From NCBI RefSeq assembly GCF_000384235.1, contig NZ_KB913033.1:1929164-1993163 (forward strand): a DNA stretch of 64,000 nucleotides, given 5' to 3'. Under the pieces are notes generated by a model. That model ran no database searches and was not told the DNA's origin. It saw only the letters and a list, made by a program, of their open reading frames with translations. Position numbers and translations under genes: made by a program. Source of the DNA: Hydrogenovibrio halophilus DSM 15072 (GTDB lineage: Bacteria; Pseudomonadota; Gammaproteobacteria; Thiomicrospirales; Thiomicrospiraceae). The stretch's first letter is position 1. The number at the start of each line of letters is the position of its first letter. Positions 46,986-55,110 of the stretch are shown here, one piece after another.

Positions 46986-47027
46986 AATTTGATGTGTTGG
47001 TCGTCACAAAAAACCGGCACAATGGCA

Positions 47028-47056
47028 TTGACAGCACCAACGTCAATCACTACAAT
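47028..47056 (+). promoter_or_regulatory. Promoter of tRNA-Arg
   Basis: TTGACA (47028-47033), 17-bp spacer, TACAAT (47051-47056). Confidence 0.75.
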
Positions 47057-47071
47057 ACGTTTTCTTTTCAA

Positions 47072-47148
47072 GCGCCCGTAGCTCAATTGGATAGAGTACT
47101 CGGCTACGAACCGAGCGGTTGGGGGTTCGACTCCTCCCGGGCGCGCCA
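47072..47148 (+). tRNA. tRNA-Arg (anticodon ACG)
   Basis: A 77-nt cloverleaf: GCGCCCG/CGGGCGC acceptor, AGCTCAATTGGATAGAG D-arm, CTACGAA anticodon loop (ACG; A34 normally becomes inosine), GGGGTTCGACTCC T-arm, encoded CCA. Confidence 0.95.
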
Positions 47149-47156
47149 CTATTGCG

Positions 47157-47194
47157 AAACCCCGTTTGGTCATTGGATCAAACGGGGTTTTTTT
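47157..47194 (+). terminator. Terminator after tRNA-Arg
   Basis: AAACCCCGTTTG / CAAACGGGGTTT stem with a 9-10 base loop and T run. Confidence 0.85.
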
Positions 47195-47248
47195 ATGTCT
47201 GGCCGTTCTGTTAAGTCAATCGGCTGGATATGGCAGAAGAGACAGACC

Positions 47249-47280
47249 TGTCGTCTTGAGCGAAGCCGAAGGACCTTTTC
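47249..47280 (-). repeat. Fragment of the dispersed hairpin repeat
   Basis: TCGTCTTGAGCGAAGCCGAAG followed by GACCTTTT is one half-unit, in reverse orientation, of the repeat arrayed at 56345-56815. Confidence 0.6.
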
Positions 47281-47313
47281 CGACAGGCACAGCCATGAAG
47301 TGCCCGTGTTAGG

Positions 47314-47580
47314 CTAACGATGCTTGTATTGAGTCGGGCAATAGCCTCTGAGCACCTCTTTGCTGCGCAAGGCATTGTGCTTGGTTTTGCGACCACTCAC
47401 GCGCTTGCGCCAGCGACGAAAAGACGCAGGTTTCAATTGCCGTCGCATCAACGGAATCACATCCTTTTCCTTCAGCCCAAACTGGCTTTCAATCGCCTCA
47501 AAAGGCGTGCGATCCTCCCAAGCCATTTCAATGATTCTGGCGGTATCGCTTTCAGTCAACTCACAAGATATTTTATTCAT
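47314..47580 (-). CDS. TIGR03643-type small conserved protein
   Basis: An 88-residue protein of a small conserved family: IIEMAWEDRTPFEAIESQFG, VIPLMRRQLKPASFRRWRKRV and SGRKTKH are its hallmarks. The pattern looks like a helix-turn-helix-like basic protein, but function is unknown. The ATG at 47580 is a better start than the upstream frame through repeats. Confidence 0.75.
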   Translation of the reverse strand: MNKISCELTESDTARIIEMAWEDRTPFEAIESQFGLKEKDVIPLMRRQLKPASFRRWRKRVSGRKTKHNALRSKEVLRGYCPTQYKHR

Positions 47581-48007
47581 ACATAAACTATACATAAATG
47601 TATAAAAAATAACCAGGCCTGGTAAGTTTTGGACAGGATTGTTCCTCCTGTCATGCAAATCGTATCTCAAATCATCACGACCGCACCGCCTGTCATGACG
47701 ATAGAACCCCTTGTCATGCCGACCCATTCCCCTTGTCATGCCGACCAAAGCGGAGGCATCTTTCAAAGGATGGCACGGCAGTCAGGAGGTCCTTCGACTG
47801 CGCTCAGGACGACAGTGCTGTGTTATGGCTATCATACTACCCGTCCCCCTTGTCATGCCGACCGAAGCGGAGGCATCTTTCAAAGGATGGCACGGTAGTC
47901 AGGAGGTCCTTCGACTGCGCTCAGGACGACAATGCTGGTTCACGGCGAGCTTATCTCACCCAAAACGAAGTAAATAACACGCTTTTGGCAAGAACTACCA
48001 GGCCTGG
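47581..48007. repeat. Gene-free repeat region
   Basis: Palindrome copies at 47612 and 47997 bracket two ~80-bp direct repeats (47735-47815 and 47852-47932, offset 117 bp) of the GTCATGCCGACC...GGAGGCATCTTTC...CCTTCGACTGCGCTCAGGAC hairpin type. No gene is seen. Confidence 0.8.
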
Positions 48008-48616
48008 TTATTTTTCGGGGGGATCACAATGGATTTCCGTCGGCATACACAGCAACATGGCAAGCAATCGCTCAGGCAGGGCTGCCAGTTGGTCGGGCCG
48101 GTATTTGGCAAAGCCGCGCAAGCCATAAATGTGGGTCATCACAATTTTGGCGAGCATGTCCGGGTCTTGGCTGACCAGCGGCACCTTTTCGGCCACCGCT
48201 TTTTCAAAAAACGTTTTCAGGCGCTGCTCCATCTGTGCAAACAACCCCTGAATGTGGGTCAATTGTTCCTGATCGTCGATGTCTGCGTCAAACAGGGCGT
48301 TGACCATAAAGCAGCCCTGCGGCGTATCAACGCAGAAATTCAAAAAGAAGGCGTAAAACGCTTCCAGTGTTTCCAGCGCTGGGCGTTCCTGCGTCAGCAC
48401 TTCGTCAAGCTGGGTGACCATCTGCTCGGCATAGGCCTCCAGCGTTTTGCGATAAAAGGTGCGTTTGTTGCCAAAGGCCCCATACAGGCTGCCGGGTTTG
48501 AGCCCGGTGGCGTCCACCAGATTGGTCATGGAGGTGGCGTCAAAGCCTTTGTGCCAGAAGGTTTCCATGCCGTTTTTCAGGGCGGTGTCCGGGTTGTATT
48601 GTTTGGGTCGGGCCAT
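48008..48616 (-). CDS. TetR/AcrR-family regulator, probable local repressor
   Basis: A 202-residue regulator: RPKQYNPDTALKNGMETFWHKGFDATSM then helix-turn-helix DATGLKPGSLYGAFGNKRTFYRKTLEAY. The C-terminal domain resembles regulators responding to electrophiles or thiol reagents, but its ligand is unknown. It is divergent from the AhpD-like gene at 48742, with operator-like motifs in between (48658-48703). The same motif lies in front of doxX at 55111. The stop codon overlaps the last base of a palindrome copy. Confidence 0.85.
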   Translation of the reverse strand: MARPKQYNPDTALKNGMETFWHKGFDATSMTNLVDATGLKPGSLYGAFGNKRTFYRKTLEAYAEQMVTQLDEVLTQERPALETLEAFYAFFLNFCVDTPQGCFMVNALFDADIDDQEQLTHIQGLFAQMEQRLKTFFEKAVAEKVPLVSQDPDMLAKIVMTHIYGLRGFAKYRPDQLAALPERLLAMLLCMPTEIHCDPPEK

Positions 48617-48657
48617 GGTGGTTCCTGTCTGAATCGTGAAACTCTATTTTAATTGTT

Positions 48658-48673
48658 ATTGAATGACTGTTCA
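48658..48673. promoter_or_regulatory. Operator-like site A, shared with the doxX-hvf operon
   Basis: ATTGAATGACTGTTCA, an imperfect palindrome (TGAA..TTCA). It matches ATTGAATGATCGTTCA at 55111-55126 in 14 of 16 positions. Confidence 0.55.
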
Positions 48674-48689
48674 AATTTTGCCAGAATGC

Positions 48690-48703
48690 TGAATGAGTAT
48701 TTA
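48690..48703. promoter_or_regulatory. Degenerate second operator-like site
   Basis: TGAATGAGTATTTA repeats the left half of site A exactly 30 bp further on, about three helical turns. Confidence 0.35.
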
Positions 48704-48741
48704 AAAATAACGCCAGAATCATTTCTGGCAGGAGCCGATGT

Positions 48742-49275
48742 ATGCGATTTTTGCCCGTCTCAACCGAGACCGGAAATCAGGAAGCCGTTGCGGTGCTGAA
48801 TCAATCCAAACAGGTGTTTGGCATGGTGCCCAATCTGCTGCGTTATATGGCGATTGAACCCAGACTGGCGGATGCCTATTTGCATGTGACCCAGATTTTT
48901 GCCGCCAGCAGTCTGTCGGAAAAAGAACAGAATCTGGTGTTGCTGACCGCCAGCGCAGTGCAGCAATGTCGTTATTGTCTGGCCGCTTATACCATGCTGG
49001 GCAAGCAGGCGGGTTTGACCGATGCACAGATCGACCGGATCAAACAGGGGCAGCCGCTGGACGATCCGAAGCTGGAAGCCTTGCGTGGCCTGACTGTCAA
49101 CCTGATTGACACCCGCGGGCAGGCCGATTCGGCTGTTCTGGTGGCGGTTGAGCAGGCCGGTTACGGACCCGAACAGGTGCTGGCCGTGGTATTGGGCATC
49201 AGCCTGAAGGTGATGAGCAATTACACCAACCATCTGGCGGGCACGCCGATTGATGACGCGTTTCAGCCCCAATAA
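48742..49275 (+). CDS. AhpD-like carboxymuconolactone decarboxylase-family protein
   Basis: A 177-residue all-helical protein of the AhpD/CMD peroxidase-related group. The redox pair is present in QQCRYCLAAYTML, but the His normally four residues after the second Cys (CxxCxxxH) is Tyr. N-terminal NQSKQVFGMVPNLLRYMA is typical. It probably reduces peroxides or is a decayed relative. An AGGAG ribosome site precedes the ATG. Control by the divergent TetR is likely. Confidence 0.8.
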   Translation: MRFLPVSTETGNQEAVAVLNQSKQVFGMVPNLLRYMAIEPRLADAYLHVTQIFAASSLSEKEQNLVLLTASAVQQCRYCLAAYTMLGKQAGLTDAQIDRIKQGQPLDDPKLEALRGLTVNLIDTRGQADSAVLVAVEQAGYGPEQVLAVVLGISLKVMSNYTNHLAGTPIDDAFQPQ

Positions 49276-49286
49276 GGAGTTCGTGT

Positions 49287-49595
49287 ATGCGAACCACGCG
49301 CGATATTTTTACGGTTTCGGGCGTGGCTGGCACCACGTTGTTGGTCACAGCCAATCTGTATGTTCCCTGGACCGTGTATCTGTGGTTGTTGTGGGCCCCT
49401 TATCTGGGGCTGGGCATTTACGATATGACCCAGCCGCGTCATACCATTTTGCGGCTTTACCCGGTGATCGGGCACTTGCGCTATCTGTTTGAAGCCATTC
49501 GCCCGGAAATTCAGCAGTATTTCGTGGAAGACGATACCAGCGGGATGCCGGTCAGCCGGGAATTTCGTTCGCTGATTTATCATGTAGCGCGTAAA
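49287..49595 (+). pseudogene. N-terminal fragment of an FMN-binding glutamate-synthase-family protein
   Basis: About 103 codons: two membrane helices, then HTILRLYPVIGHLRYLFEAI, RPEIQQYFVED and EFRSLIYHVARK, the classic start of membrane-anchored FMN-binding glutamate-synthase-like proteins. The frame is intact until the insertion sequence at ~49594. The rest of the gene resumes at 50927 after the element, but roughly 80 family residues between are missing. Confidence 0.85.
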
Positions 49596-50926
49596 ACCCC
49601 GTCGTTCACGGCGGGGATATAAGCGCTTAAACTTGAAATGTGTTACAATACTTTGTATGAAACAAGTCATTCGCAAAGCTTTTAAATTCAAACTCATGCC
49701 AAATTCTGACCAAGTACAGAAGATGATTGAGTTTGCCGGTGCGAATCGGTTTGTTTGGAACAAGGCTTTGGCAAAAAATCTGACTTTGCTTGAAGATAAA
49801 AAGCCTTTGCTCTGGTATCAGGAAATGAACTTTTGGCTTGGATTCTGGAAGAAATCGAATGAATACGGCTTTCTGAAACAGGCGCACTCCCAGTCACTTC
49901 AGCAAACGTTAAAACAACTGGAGAGAGCGTTTAAAAATGGGTTTGATAAAAAGCAACCTCTGAAGCGTATACCAAGATTTAAACGCAAAGGGCAAAAGGA
50001 TTCATTCAGTTATCCGCAAGGATTTAAACTGGATGGAAATAGCGTTTTCCTACCTAAAATCGGCTGGGTGAAATATCGAAGTAGCCGAAAGGTTGTCGGT
50101 GAATTGAAAAATTGCACGGTTTCACGGCGTGGAAAACATTGGTATGTGTCTGTTCAAGTCGAGTATGAAGCGGAGATACCGCGCCATAGCGCTAATTCAA
50201 TCATCGGTCTTGATTTGGGTGTAAAACGCTTCATTACTTTGTCTGACGGCTCATATATTGAGCCGATAAACAGCTTCAAGATACTGGAAAAGAAGTTGGC
50301 TTTTGCTCAGAGCAGGCTGAGTAAAAAAGTCAAGTTCTCTTCCAACTGGAAGAAGCAAAAACAACGCATTGCACGTCTGCATGAGAAGATCGCCAATGCG
50401 CGTTTGGATTTCCTTCATAAAACCTCAACCAGCATCAGCAAAAACCACGCAATGATTGTTGTTGAGGATTTAAAGGTAAGAAATATGTCCAAATCCGCCA
50501 AAGGCAATATCGACAAACCTGGCAAGAACGTCAAAGCCAAGTCCGGTCTGAACAAATCCATTCTGGATCAAGGATGGGGCATGTTCATTCAAATGCTTGA
50601 GTACAAGCAAAACTGGCTTGGCGGTGATGTTTTGAGAGTTGATCCAAGGCACACCTCACAAACCTGTCCAAAATGCCAGAATATCAGTCGTGCGAATCGC
50701 AAAACCCAAAGTGCTTTTGCGTGTACAGAATGTGGATTTAAAGCCAATGCCGACTTGGTAGGGGCTTTGAATGTGCTTGCCCGAGGGCATCGGGTGTTAG
50801 CCTGTGGAGTTGAAACGTTGGTTTCGACGTTGAAGCAGGAACCTGTGGGTAGTATTGATACACGCCCACTCTTAACGGCTTAACGCTGTTAGGAATCCCC
50901 GTCCTTTAGGGCGGGGAGGATGTCAA
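49594..50926 (+). mobile_element. IS200/IS605-type element carrying tnpB only
   Basis: The left end has the hairpin CCCCGTCGTTCACGGCGGGG (49597-49616) and the right end CCCCGTCCTTTAGGGCGGGG (50898-50917), followed by AGGATGTCAA. TCAA (50923-50926) is the right cleavage tetranucleotide known from IS608. No tnpA is present, so movement would need a TnpA in trans. The host frame resumes at 50927. Left boundary is accurate to a few bases only. Confidence 0.85.
49657..50883 (+). CDS. tnpB: RNA-guided nuclease TnpB
   Basis: A 408-residue TnpB with an intact RuvC-type site: Asp in IIGLDLGVKRF, Glu in IVVEDLKVRNM, and Asp in ANADLVGALNVL, plus the zinc finger CPKC...CTEC. The N-terminal part (RKAFKFKLMPNSDQ, FVWNKALAKN) is complete. 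TnpB proteins are guided by a transcript from the element's right end and cleave DNA at sites matching the flank. The product looks functional although the host gene is damaged. Confidence 0.93.
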   Translation: MKQVIRKAFKFKLMPNSDQVQKMIEFAGANRFVWNKALAKNLTLLEDKKPLLWYQEMNFWLGFWKKSNEYGFLKQAHSQSLQQTLKQLERAFKNGFDKKQPLKRIPRFKRKGQKDSFSYPQGFKLDGNSVFLPKIGWVKYRSSRKVVGELKNCTVSRRGKHWYVSVQVEYEAEIPRHSANSIIGLDLGVKRFITLSDGSYIEPINSFKILEKKLAFAQSRLSKKVKFSSNWKKQKQRIARLHEKIANARLDFLHKTSTSISKNHAMIVVEDLKVRNMSKSAKGNIDKPGKNVKAKSGLNKSILDQGWGMFIQMLEYKQNWLGGDVLRVDPRHTSQTCPKCQNISRANRKTQSAFACTECGFKANADLVGALNVLARGHRVLACGVETLVSTLKQEPVGSIDTRPLLTA

Positions 50927-50942
50927 CACAATACCGGGGAAG
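50780..50942 (+). ncRNA. Predicted right-end guide RNA of TnpB
   Basis: By family rule the guide scaffold covers the end of tnpB and the right end, with the guide just after TCAA (from 50927, CACAATACCGGGGAAG). The 5' boundary is a guess; the guide position follows from the element end. Confidence 0.4.
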
Positions 50943-51970
50943 GCGGTTTGAGTCCGTACCATCTGGAAGAAGGCGGGGATCTGGTCTGGCAGATCGGCAC
51001 CGGCTATTTTTCCTGCCGAACGCCGGAAGGCGATTTCGACTCCGAATCCTTCGCACGCAAAGCACAGCATCCAGCGGTCAAAATGATTGAAATCAAGCTC
51101 TCGCAAGGCGCGAAACCGGCCCACGGGGGCATTCTGCCCGCCGCCAAAGTCACGCAGGAAATCGCCGAAATCCGGGAGGTGCCGCTGGCCAAAGACATAC
51201 TGTCGCCACCGGCGCACACGGCGTTCCGCAATCCGACCGAATTGCTGCAATTTATCACGCGTCTGCGCGAACTGTCCGGTGGCAAGCCGGTGGGGATCAA
51301 GCTCAGTGTGGGTAAGGAATCGGAGTTTTTGAGCCTGTGCAAAGCCATGCTGGACACGCAACGGATGCCGGATTTCATTACCGTGGATGGGGCCGAAGGC
51401 GGCACCGGCGCGGCTCCGATTGAGTTTACCAATTCGGTGGGCACGCCCTTGCGCGACGCCTTGCATTTTGTGCATTCGGTTCTGATCGGGTGTGGCCTGC
51501 GTGATCAGGTGCATGTGATCGCTTCGGGCAAAGCTTTTTCCGCATTCCATGTGTTTCGTTTGCTGGCGCTGGGCGCCGATCTGGTCAATTCGGCACGTGG
51601 GATGATGTTTGCCCTGGGCTGCATTCAGTCGCGCCAGTGCCATTCCGATACCTGTCCGACCGGCGTGGCCACTCAGGACCCGACCCGTTATCGCCATCTA
51701 GACGTCAGCGACAAAGCCAAACGGGTGGCCAATTATCAGGTCTCGGTGATTCATCATTTGATGGAATTGGTGGCGGCGACCGGCATGCACTGCCCCAGTC
51801 AAATTCAGCCCTGTCACATAAAGCGCCGGATCAGCCCGACTCAGGTCTGTACTTATGAAACCATTTACCCCTTGCTGGAAAACGGTCAGTTGCTGGACGC
51901 GTCCCGCCGACCGGATGAATGGGAACAGTGGTGGCAACAGGCCAATCCCAAAGACTGGCCGGAGAGTTAA
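50927..51970 (+). pseudogene. C-terminal part of the FMN-binding glutamate-synthase-family protein
   Basis: 347 codons in frame directly after the element: HNTGEGGLSPYHLEEGG, QIGTGYFSCR, VKMIEIKLSQGAKPAHGG, GGKPVGIKLSVG, FITVDGAEGGTGAAPIEF and the iron-sulfur Cys region CIQSRQCHSDTCPTGVATQDP. This is the barrel with FMN- and cluster-binding parts, but without the segment preceding HNTGEGG. The two fragments sum to ~450 residues against ~530 in the family. Probably inactive. Confidence 0.85.
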
Positions 51971-52024
51971 TCTGTGACTCCCTTTGAGCCGGAGAGCACT
52001 TTTATGGCGCAGTACGGTCTCTGC

Positions 52025-52140
52025 AAGACCCTTCGGCTTCGCTCAGGGTGACGGGGGATTTGTCATCCCGACCGAAGCGGAGGGATCTTTTAAGGGTTTG
52101 TACGGTATTAGGAAGCGTCTTCGGTTTCGCTCAAGCATTT
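52025..52140. repeat. Dispersed hairpin repeat copy
   Basis: AGACCCTTCGGCTTCGCTCA and GTCATCCCGACCGAAGCGGA followed by GGGATCTTTT are the two halves of the repeat arrayed at 56345; a third, decayed half follows to ~52140. The remaining 51971-52173 holds only a palindrome copy at 52144. Confidence 0.75.
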
Positions 52141-52173
52141 GTCACCAGGCCTGGTTAAAAACCAGTCTGGTTT

Positions 52174-53013
52174 CTATGCGGTGCCTGATTGCAGGCTTTC
52201 GCTGTGATCAATCGGGTGGGGGTTTCCTGTGGGTGTGGCCACCAGCCACTGGTTTTCCAGCCATTGCGGGATCAGGGCGGCGGCGGCTTCGATCACTTGA
52301 TCGGCACTGAGACCGGGTTGGGTGCCCAGTTGATCCGCCAGATTTTCAACCACTTCGGAAACCGGTTTTTCGGCCCCGGCAAAGCGGTGCATCAGCGCAA
52401 ACACCGGCGCCGTGATTTCGGCAAAATGCACCTGATCGTCGGCGTCACGAGACACCAGCAACCAGGTCTCGGCCGGTTGGATGGCTTGCGGGTCGGCATC
52501 GGCCGCAATCCGGTGAACCGGCCAGTCATAACGCAACGGCCACACCAGTGGCGACAATTGCAGGACCGGGTCCTGATCGATTCGAACGCGGCTGAAAGGC
52601 GATGGATCAAACGGTTCGATTGACACCGCCAATTCCACCCATTCGTAGTGGGCCAGCGCCTGCAGAAACGGAAATCCGCTTTTCTCTTCTCCGACTTCGG
52701 GTTCGGTTTGCAGAAATCTCAGCCACTCCTGCCCCAGTTGGTGAAAATAAGGCGTGCGTGCGCCGTGGTGCTGCATAAAACGGCGCACCAGTCGTGCCCA
52801 GTGCTCCGGTCCGACCAGCCGTTGCATCACCGGAAACATGTTGCTCAGCAAGCTGTCGAAGTTGTTGAAAAACAGCGATTCGTAGATGGCCAGCCGTCGC
52901 GGCTCGATGGCCTCGCCGTCAACGGCCTGGGGGTCATAGCGCTTTTCGGGATCGCGCAGGTGCTGGGCAAAATGCTGTTGCAGCGTTTGAAAAGAGCGGG
53001 TATCACGGGACAT
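52174..53013 (-). CDS. hvfC: DUF2063 RiPP maturation partner (HvfC/BufC-like)
   Basis: A 279-residue protein whose N-terminal DUF2063 domain (TLQQHFAQHLRDPEKRYD, RLAIYESLFFNNFDSLLSNMFPVMQRLVG, ARLVRRFMQHHGARTPYFHQLGQEWLRFLQ) is the partner of DUF692 iron enzymes. In characterised systems it binds the precursor leader and presents it. A second, winged-helix-like domain follows (~150-265). It starts two bases after the DUF692 gene, so the two subunits are coupled. Confidence 0.85.
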   Translation of the reverse strand: MSRDTRSFQTLQQHFAQHLRDPEKRYDPQAVDGEAIEPRRLAIYESLFFNNFDSLLSNMFPVMQRLVGPEHWARLVRRFMQHHGARTPYFHQLGQEWLRFLQTEPEVGEEKSGFPFLQALAHYEWVELAVSIEPFDPSPFSRVRIDQDPVLQLSPLVWPLRYDWPVHRIAADADPQAIQPAETWLLVSRDADDQVHFAEITAPVFALMHRFAGAEKPVSEVVENLADQLGTQPGLSADQVIEAAAALIPQWLENQWLVATPTGNPHPIDHSESLQSGTA

Positions 53014-53015
53014 GA

Positions 53016-53867
53016 TTAACTGGCCTTTTGTTGGCGGCTGGCACGCAGTCGGTTCTGACGGGCACGGATTTGGTCGACTTCTTCCATCAGCTCCGGGAAG
53101 GGCGGAATGTTGAAGTCACGCTCCAGCAAGGTGGGTTTCAATCCGTGGGTCTGATAGGTAAAGTCCAGCAGCTCCCAGACTTCGGCCTGAATGTCCTGAC
53201 CGTGGGTGTCCACTTTCAGGTCTTCGGCCTCGTCAAAATGCCCGGCCATGTGCAGGTACATGATGCGATCACCCGGCATGGCTTCAATGAAAGTCTGTGG
53301 GTCATAGCGATGATTGGTGGCGTTGACAAAGGTGTTGTTCACATCCAGCAACAGGCCGCAGTCGGCTTCGTCAATGACCGCGTTCACAAACTCGGCTTCG
53401 GTCATGTCGGATTGGGTCTGGGCGTAAAACGAGATGTTTTCAATCCCGATTTTCTGTTCCAGTGTGTCCTGAACCTGACGGATGCGCTCGGCCACATAAT
53501 GCACCGCTTCTTCGGTAAACGGCATTGGCATCAAGTCATACAGCAGGCCCTGTTCGTCGCCGCAGTAGCTCAAATGCTCGGTGTAGCAGTGAATGTCGTG
53601 GCTGCGGAAAAACTGTTTCAGTTGCTGAAGGTAGTCGGTGTCCAGTGGGCGCGGTCCACCCAAATCCAGCGACAGGCCATGACAGGTAAAGGGAAACCGT
53701 TCGGTCAGTCGGCGCAGACGTTTGCCAAAAGCGCCGCCCAGGCCAATCCAGTTTTCAGGGGCGATTTCAAAAAAATCGATGACGGCGTCATCGGGCACGT
53801 CGTGGATAAAATCCCGCCGCAGCCCCAGGCCAACGCCATCGATCGGTTTGCGTCCGGTGTAAGCCAT
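53016..53867 (-). CDS. hvfB: DUF692 multinuclear iron enzyme (HvfB/BufB/MbnB-like)
   Basis: A 283-residue TIM-barrel enzyme. Expected metal ligands are all visible: His63 (CHGLSLDLG), Glu97/His98 (YTEHLS), Glu143 (GIENISF), Asp175 and Asn residues (LLDVNNTF), His206/His210 (YLHMAGH), Asp220/His222 (VDTHGQD) and Glu249 (LLERDF). Relatives convert Cys in peptides to oxazolone/thioamide or thiooxazole groups. Here the substrate would be the EGKCG protein upstream. I chose 53867 because AAAGGA precedes the ATG. Confidence 0.9.
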   Translation of the reverse strand: MAYTGRKPIDGVGLGLRRDFIHDVPDDAVIDFFEIAPENWIGLGGAFGKRLRRLTERFPFTCHGLSLDLGGPRPLDTDYLQQLKQFFRSHDIHCYTEHLSYCGDEQGLLYDLMPMPFTEEAVHYVAERIRQVQDTLEQKIGIENISFYAQTQSDMTEAEFVNAVIDEADCGLLLDVNNTFVNATNHRYDPQTFIEAMPGDRIMYLHMAGHFDEAEDLKVDTHGQDIQAEVWELLDFTYQTHGLKPTLLERDFNIPPFPELMEEVDQIRARQNRLRASRQQKAS

Positions 53868-53891
53868 GCGCTTTCCTTTTTTTAAAACAAA

Positions 53892-53927
53892 CAAAAACGC
53901 CCACAATCATTGCGCATTGCGGGCGTT
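53892..53927 (-). terminator. Attenuator-type terminator between the precursor and enzyme genes
   Basis: On the minus strand AACGCCC (53921-53927) and GGGCGTT (53896-53902) form a stem followed by a T-rich tract. It lies after hvfA and before hvfB, so it would give more precursor than enzyme. Confidence 0.6.
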
Positions 53928-53954
53928 GTCGTTATCGCGTTTTAGCGATGGAAA

Positions 53955-54413
53955 TCAACGACCGCCGCACTTGCCTTCGCCACATTTACCTTCCATGCCT
54001 TTTCCCATGCCTTTGGAATGCTCGGGACGACGGCCTTCACCGCATTTACCTTCCATGCCTTTCTTGGCACCGTTGCCGCATTTGCCTTCACCGCACTTGC
54101 CTTCGCCGCATTTTCCTTCCATGCCCTTGCCTTTGGCGTGCTCGGGACGACGGCCTTCACCGCAGCGGCCTTCCATGTCTTTCTGGCCGCCGCCGCACTT
54201 GCCTTCGCCACATTTGCCTTCCATGCCTTTGCCTTGTTCGGGGCCTCTGCCACCACCGCACTTGCCTTCGGCCAGGTGGGTGTTTTCATAGCCCTGTTCC
54301 ATTTCCTTGATCCCAAATGGGCTGTCGGAGGCAATGGCTTTGCCGGTAAAGGCAGCGGCGGTCGCTGCGCCAGCCATTTTCAGAAAATCGCGACGGGTGT
54401 TTGATTCGCTCAT
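53955..54413 (-). CDS. hvfA: Cys-repeat RiPP precursor (HvfA-like, EGKCG repeats) with Tat signal
   Basis: A 152-residue precursor. Residues 1-28 form a twin-arginine signal (NTRRDFLKMAG, cleavage after AIA). After a short spacer the rest is low-complexity repeats: nine EGKCG and one EGRCG motif, ten Cys in all, spaced by Gly/Lys/Met-rich linkers (GMEGKCGEG). The matching EGKCG protein of Haemophilus is modified by HvfBC into a copper-binding product. A strong AAGGAG ribosome site precedes the ATG. The Tat signal would fit export after modification in the cytoplasm. Confidence 0.88.
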   Translation of the reverse strand: MSESNTRRDFLKMAGAATAAAFTGKAIASDSPFGIKEMEQGYENTHLAEGKCGGGRGPEQGKGMEGKCGEGKCGGGQKDMEGRCGEGRRPEHAKGKGMEGKCGEGKCGEGKCGNGAKKGMEGKCGEGRRPEHSKGMGKGMEGKCGEGKCGGR

Positions 54414-54492
54414 GGAATGCTCCTTCCTTTGATTGACAGTTCTGTAGTTTGCAAACCGCATAAAATTTGTTGTTTTTCATGCGTTTGTTGCA

Positions 54493-55095
54493 TTATCTTT
54501 GTTTCATCATACGCCGTTGAATCCAGTAATCCAAGCTCAAATAACGACCGCCGCCCAAAAACAGCAATGCCAGTAACATCAGCAGGTAGGTCACGGCCCA
54601 TTCCACGCCGTTGTTGCTGATCACAAAGCTTCCGGTTTCGGTCAGCCAGTCATAGTGACCGTGTTCTTGTAGCAGGTTTCTGGCGGCGTCCAGGCGCTCC
54701 ATCGCCCCTTCCAGATTGGCACTGGGCCAGGGAGACATGGGGTCGTGAATGGCTTGCCAGCCGTTTTTCCAGTGCACCGACACGGCGGCCACAATCATGG
54801 TCACAATCAATGGCAAGGTCGCCCAACGCGTGGCCAGTCCTAACAACAGCAATACGGCCCCACCGACTTCGGCGGCAATCGCCAGACTGGCCATCACTTC
54901 CGGGAAGGGCATGCCCAGCCCCCAGTCCGGGTTGCCAAACCATTGCACCGTGCCTTCGAACCCGGCGATTTTGTTGGTGCCCGCCACCCAGAAAACGGCG
55001 GCCAGATAAATCCGCAGTGGCAGAGTCGCCAGAAAGTCCAGGTGCTGAAGGCCCTGCATCAGCCGGGTATGAATCTGAGTGAGTTGGTTCAACAT
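54493..55095 (-). CDS. DoxX-family membrane protein (BufD-like)
   Basis: A ~200-residue DoxX protein with four membrane segments (LPLRIYLAAVFWVAGTNKIAG, MASLAIAAEVGGAVLLLLG, ATLPLIVTMIVAAVSVHW, WAVTYLLMLLALLFLGGG). DoxX proteins are regular members of bufferin-type operons, and others belong to thiosulfate:quinone oxidoreductase. It is first in the doxX-hvfA-hvfB-hvfC series. The start is the ATG at 55095 or a GTG at 55101; AAAGGA lies just upstream. Confidence 0.85.
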   Translation of the reverse strand: MLNQLTQIHTRLMQGLQHLDFLATLPLRIYLAAVFWVAGTNKIAGFEGTVQWFGNPDWGLGMPFPEVMASLAIAAEVGGAVLLLLGLATRWATLPLIVTMIVAAVSVHWKNGWQAIHDPMSPWPSANLEGAMERLDAARNLLQEHGHYDWLTETGSFVISNNGVEWAVTYLLMLLALLFLGGGRYLSLDYWIQRRMMKQR

Positions 55096-55110
55096 CGGCA
55101 CATTTCCTTT

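Noticed and set aside
47314-47766. 150-codon version of the TIGR03643-type gene
   Set aside because: The extra N-terminus runs through hairpin repeats; the ATG at 47580 starts the conserved part.
53955-54320. Short DNA repeats resembling a CRISPR or minisatellite
   Set aside because: They are in-frame codon repeats of the EGKCG precursor gene, which has a start, ribosome site and signal peptide.
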